Source of the DNA: Gnetum montanum
Lineage: Eukaryota; Streptophyta; Gnetopsida; Gnetales; Gnetaceae
Length of the DNA stretch: 22,814 nt
NCBI GenBank assembly: GCA_015680685.1
Contig: MNCI01015910.1
Span: forward strand, 2,029,517-2,052,330
Reading direction: 5' to 3'
In this document: positions 19,877 to 22,814 of the stretch, piece by piece
Layout: each line of letters starts with the position of its first letter
Position numbering within the stretch: position 1 is the stretch's first letter
The notes under the pieces: model-generated
What the model was told of the DNA's origin: nothing
The model's database searches: none
The model's input: the letters and a program-made list of their open reading frames with translations, nothing else
Made by a program: the position numbers and the translations under genes

Positions 19877-20620
19877 TCCCCCACAGGGACCCTCATAGCA
19901 TCCTGGAGAACTCTTAACTGATCCTCATCGGGCATACACCATCGAACCAAGCCATCAAGATAAACTTTATAGAGTTGTCCCTTAATTTCCATGAAGTACT
20001 TGGTTTTTTGAAGAAACCGTTGCTTCTTCCTAAAGTCCAACCCCTGTGGCATTTTTTGGGAGAGGAGATAAGTAAGAATGCTACTATACCAATTTTTTCC
20101 CATGGGTTGGTTATTTATTACACTAGTAAAGAGGGTTTCATCAGGGAAGTGATTAGATACGGCATATTCATCCTCTTTGTTGTCCCAACGCAACCGAGAT
20201 AAATGATCGGCAACTACGTTCTCAGTGCCTTTTCTATCTACTATTGTTAAATCGAACTCTTGAAGGATTACCAACCAACGTATAATATGAGGGCTAACCA
20301 TTGGCTTGTTCATGAGGAACCATAGTGCACTATGATCTGTATGAATGTACACTTTGTAGCCTAACACATAGTGCCTAAATTTGTCTAGTGCAAACACTAC
20401 AGTCATTGATTCCTTTTCAGTAGTTGTGTAGTTGAGTTATGCACCAGCAATACTTTTACTTGCACAATGGATGTAATAAGGGCATTTTTGTTCATCTAAC
20501 TGTGTTAGTACAGCTCCTAAGGCATAATTAGATGTGTCAGTCATTATATGAAATGGTCTGGACTAGTCGGGGGCTTGTAGAAGAGGGGTTTCCACAAGCC
20601 TTTATTTTAGAGTTTGGAAT
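19867..20620 (-). pseudogene. pol: Gypsy RNase H and linker to integrase
   Basis: RNase H removes the RNA template after minus-strand synthesis. From about 20560 downward: PFHIMTDTSNYALGAVL (first catalytic Asp), a stop near 20434, then TTTEKESMTVVFALDKFRHY, YIHTDHSALWFLM (second conserved Asp), IIRWLVILQEFDLTI and TENVVADHLSRL (third Asp region, near 20200). A 100-residue linker follows (ending WCMPDEDQLRVLQDAMR). At 19878-19882 a run of five C (plus strand) carries a frameshift, after which the integrase zinc finger continues in another frame. A D-to-W stop change (TAG) lies just before the RNase H start. Confidence 0.88.
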
Positions 20621-21840
20621 GCTCGTTGACATTCCCTGGTCCATTTTAAGGGTGCATCTTTTTTCGTTAATTCTACCAATGGTTTGGCAATCTTGGAGAA
20701 CTTCTCAATGAATCTCCTGTAGTAGCCAATGTGTCCAAGGAATGACCAAATATCTTTGACCATTTCTGGTTGTCGAGTGATTCCTTGGATAACCTTTACT
20801 TTTTCTGAGTCTACCTCTATTCCTGATTATGAGATCTTATGCCCCACTACTATGCCCTCTTGAATCATCAAATGGCTTTTCTGCCAGTTGAGCTTTAGAT
20901 TGGTTTCAACGCATCGTTTCAGCACCTACTCTAATCGGTCTAGGGCTTGATTAAAGCTTGCCCCGTAAGTGGAGAAGTCATCCATAAAGACTTCCACTTT
21001 GTTTCCTATTTGTTGTTGAAATATGCTTAGGACCAAACGTTGGAATGTGGCGGGGACATTGCATAAGCCAAATGGCATTTGCTTATATGTGAACGTTCCC
21101 TAGGGATTGGTGAATGTTGTTTTGGCTTGATCTTCTGGTGCAATTCGGATTTGATTATATCCACTATATCCATCCAAAAAGCTATAATAGAAATGCCCCG
21201 CTATAGTGTCCAAGACTTGGTCAATGAATGGCAATGGGAAATGATCTTTGAATGTTGCCATGTTCAGTAGCCTAAAATCTATACATACCCTCCATTTGCC
21301 TTCTTTTTTAGGAATGATTACTAGAGGACTAACCCATTCGCTATCAATAATGGGATATATGAACCCGGCCTTGAGGAGTTGCTCTATCTCTTCTTTCACT
21401 ACCTATTTCAATTTCGGGTTCAATCACCTCTGTGGTTGCTTCTGAGGCTTCATGGAGGGGTCCGTGTAAATCCTATGCTGGCATATCCTAGGGTCTATTC
21501 CGGTTATCTCGGGGTATGACTAGGCAAAGGCTTTTAACCATTCATTGATTACCTTTAATAGGCTTTCTTTTTGTTTGGGGGCAAGTTTTGCGTTGACGAT
21601 TACTGATTTTCCATTTTCAAGGGTCATGTATTCCAAACTGGTGGGCAATGGTTTTAGGTCTAGGGGCTCTTGTCTAAATTCCTTAGGAATCTCCAACTTC
21701 TCCCAATTAATGTTTTCAAAGTTAAGGGTTGGAAGTTGGCAACGAACTTGCTCTAGTACGTCTATGCTTTCAATGTAAGCACTAGTTATCCCCTTAGTCA
21801 GTTCCATGCATGTTATTGAGTTGCTCCCTTGATCAGCCAT
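20620..21840 (-). pseudogene. pol: Gypsy reverse transcriptase
   Basis: From 21840: a linker (MADQGSNS..., conserved LEIPKEFRQEPLDLKPLP near 21685), a TAG near 21521, SYPEITGIDPRICQHRIY, and two stops near 21430-21400. The palm and fingers follow: VKEEIEQLLKAGFIYPI, WVSPLVIIPKKEGKWRVCID, KDHFPLPFIDQVLDT and SFLDGYSGYNQIRIAPEDQ. A TAG sits at 21102-21100, then QMPFGLCNVPATFQR and VEVFMDDFSTYG, with the catalytic FMDD at 20989-20978 intact. The thumb and connection carry GHIGYYRRFIEKFSKIAKPL and WTRECQRAF. At least eight stops interrupt it, so no full-length enzyme can be made. Motif order and spacing are otherwise normal. Confidence 0.92.
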
Positions 21841-22212
21841 CAGCCACTAGGTGTTTTCTTGTTATGTGGTTGCTACATATAGGCACTTTTGTATGTCAAT
21901 ATCTTGTGCACACCGATTGCATGCAGGCAATGTTAAACTTCGCATCACCCATGATTTCTGCACACAATGGCACCCTGTGTCACATATATGTGATGCATGG
22001 AACTCTCTTCCTCTCAATCTTCCCAAAAATATTTTTCTTGGATATTTCTAAGGAAAGATTGCGGATTCCTAGGCGTGCATCGATTGTACTTAGCCATGTC
22101 TTTCCCATTATTATTGGGAAATCCCCTTTGTCATTGTTTATTTGGATCACCAAGAAATCAGTCGGATATGACCAACCACCCACGGTGGTAACAATGTCCT
22201 CAACCTATCCCA
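21841..22212 (-). pseudogene. pro: C-terminal half of the gypsy aspartic protease
   Basis: The protease would cut the Gag-Pol polyprotein. From about 22205: VEDIVTTVGGWSYPTDFLVI, then DFPIIMGKTWLSTIDARLG (the IILGRPWL-like motif) and NLSLEI. Two or more stops follow before the RT linker. The catalytic D-S/T-G loop expected about 70 residues upstream is absent. In its place the DNA switches to an inverted piece of gag. So the active site was lost by rearrangement, not by point mutation. Confidence 0.72.
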
Positions 22213-22303
22213 AAGGAAAATAACTATCTCCGATGAGGTTGTGGATTCGGACACAGACGATGACGGTGGATGTGAAATCTGCTACTATGACCATCCTAAG
22301 TGG
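22202..22303 (+). pseudogene. gag: Inverted fragment of gag encoding the zinc knuckle
   Basis: On the plus strand, opposite to the element around it, this reads YPKGK...SDEVVDSDTDDDGGCEICYYDHPK. It lines up with YQRGK...KEVMESKLDDDGGCNIYQYEHPK in the plus-strand gag at about 9090-9181. DNA identity is high over 22258-22300. C-x2-C-x4-H is present but the last cysteine of the knuckle is lost at the junction. Downstream on the plus strand the homology stops at 22300-22303, where minus-strand gag homology begins. Confidence 0.7.
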
Positions 22304-22814
22304 TTCCAGGTTTCATACCTTAGCCCATCTACGATGTGGCGGAGTTGATCCCGTTGTGCATAACCATGGCCCAGGCAACAATGTAACAATGCGTAGTAGC
22401 GGCCCATGGCACCATCCAAGGGTTCATGAATACCTTGTTTCCATCCTTGGATCTGCTTATGCAAATTAGACACTCTAGAGTACATCTGATACTTATCGTT
22501 GAAGAGTTCTAACATCATACTCCACCTCCTAATGGTTTCCAGTTCTAAGGACCGGTACCAACTCTCTGCTTCCTTGATGAGTGTCCTGGGAAACAACTTC
22601 AGTTTCTTCCACTCGTTCTCTATGTTTTGCAAGGCATAGGCATCATGGAATGTCTATAAATGATTTTGTGGATCCGCGTTGTATCCCCCTTTGAAGCGTG
22701 GGATATTGTTCATGTCTAAGCGCTTGATCCAACTATCTTTTAGATGCCTTATTGGTATCCTAACTGCCTCCGTTATATCGAGCATACTTCGGGTGGCAAG
22801 TAGGGGTTTGTCAT
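22297..22814 (-). pseudogene. gag: Gypsy gag core, entering at the right edge
   Basis: From the edge downward: DKPLLATRSMLDI, RIPIRHLKDSW, RLDMNNIPRFKGGYNADPQN, a TAG at 22656-22654, FHDAYALQNIENEWKKL, RTLIKEAESWYRSLELE, LELFNDKYQMYSRVSNLHKQ, GRYYALLHCCLGHGYAQRDQ and GLRYETWNHLG. This is the capsid-like core of retrotransposon gag. It matches the plus-strand copy at 8226-8715 residue by residue but with far less damage: one stop, no frameshift. It breaks at 22297, where about 400 bases of family gag are missing and the inverted piece follows. It begins at the edge precisely where the gag at 1-818 stops. Confidence 0.9.

Larger units (their letters stand above)
16031..22814 (-). mobile_element. 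Large Ty3/gypsy element (Ogre/Tat/Athila-like), 5' end outside or across the window ends
   Basis: On the minus strand the order is gag, protease remnant, RT, RNase H, integrase, 3' non-coding region, polypurine tract, 3' LTR. Integrase after RNase H is the Ty3/gypsy order. The RT wording (DHFPLPFIDQVLDT, SGYNQI, FMDDFSTYG), the GTENVVADHLSRL box after RNase H and the tRNA-Asp PBS of the family fit the Ogre/Tat/Athila branch. The 5' LTR and the start of gag are missing at the right edge. The pieces at 1-1895 would supply them if the window ends are joined. Confidence 0.88.

Noticed and set aside
21810-22223. 137-residue plus-strand open frame
   Set aside because: It is antisense to the protease remnant and RT linker and has no recognisable motif. 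Only the last few codons coincide with the inverted gag fragment.

Overview
This window looks like nuclear DNA of a land plant, probably a seed plant with a large, repeat-filled genome. It is AT-rich. No intact host gene is visible, and every recognisable coding stretch is a broken LTR-retrotransposon. One Ty3/gypsy family supplies most of it. Its primer-binding site matches the 3' end of plant tRNA-Asp, and its reverse transcriptase and integrase motifs fit the Ogre/Tat/Athila branch. No family was assigned by database search. A Ty1/copia pol fragment, a second copia-like gag fragment with a probable copia LTR, a 5S rRNA-derived sequence and a tRNA-derived SINE-like head make up the rest.

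Layout. 1-818 (minus): N-terminal part of a gypsy gag, followed on its upstream side by an intact tRNA-Asp PBS (946-963) and LTR 'A' (965-1895, minus). 1898-2586: probable copia 3' LTR (minus) with an array of AAGATGTCTT motifs. 2587-4178: featureless. 4179-4975 (minus): copia-like gag fragment with a zinc knuckle. 5000-6475 (minus): copia integrase and RT fragment. 6496-7298 (plus): gypsy LTR 'C', its PBS, then a badly decayed gag (7529-9210, plus). 9211-13640: mostly unreadable relics, with a 5S-like sequence at 10409-10528 (minus) and a tRNA-like head at 11574-11649 (plus). 13641-14408 (minus) and 15006-15829 (plus): two closely similar gypsy LTRs, 'E' and 'D', in inverted orientation. 16031-16842 (minus): LTR 'B', the 3' LTR of the largest element. 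That element runs on the minus strand from the right edge: gag core (22297-22814), a small inverted gag piece (22202-22303), protease remnant, RT, RNase H, integrase (down to 18665), and 1.8 kb of 3' non-coding DNA.

The most striking observation is that the two window ends fit together. The minus-strand gag leaving the left edge stops at the family position where the minus-strand gag entering at the right edge begins, judged against the independent plus-strand gag copy at 7529-9210. If the ends are adjacent, the sequence is a circle (an extrachromosomal circular DNA or a circularised contig). It would then carry an 8,679-bp LTR-to-LTR gypsy element from 1895 down through 1/22814 to 16031. The two LTRs differ by roughly 15-20% and show no matching target-site duplication, so this element may be a recombinant of two copies.

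Nothing here is likely to encode working proteins. The gypsy pol has many stops. Most look like C-to-T or G-to-A changes, as expected from long-term cytosine methylation. The catalytic residues of gypsy RT (FMDD) and integrase (D, D, E) are still readable.
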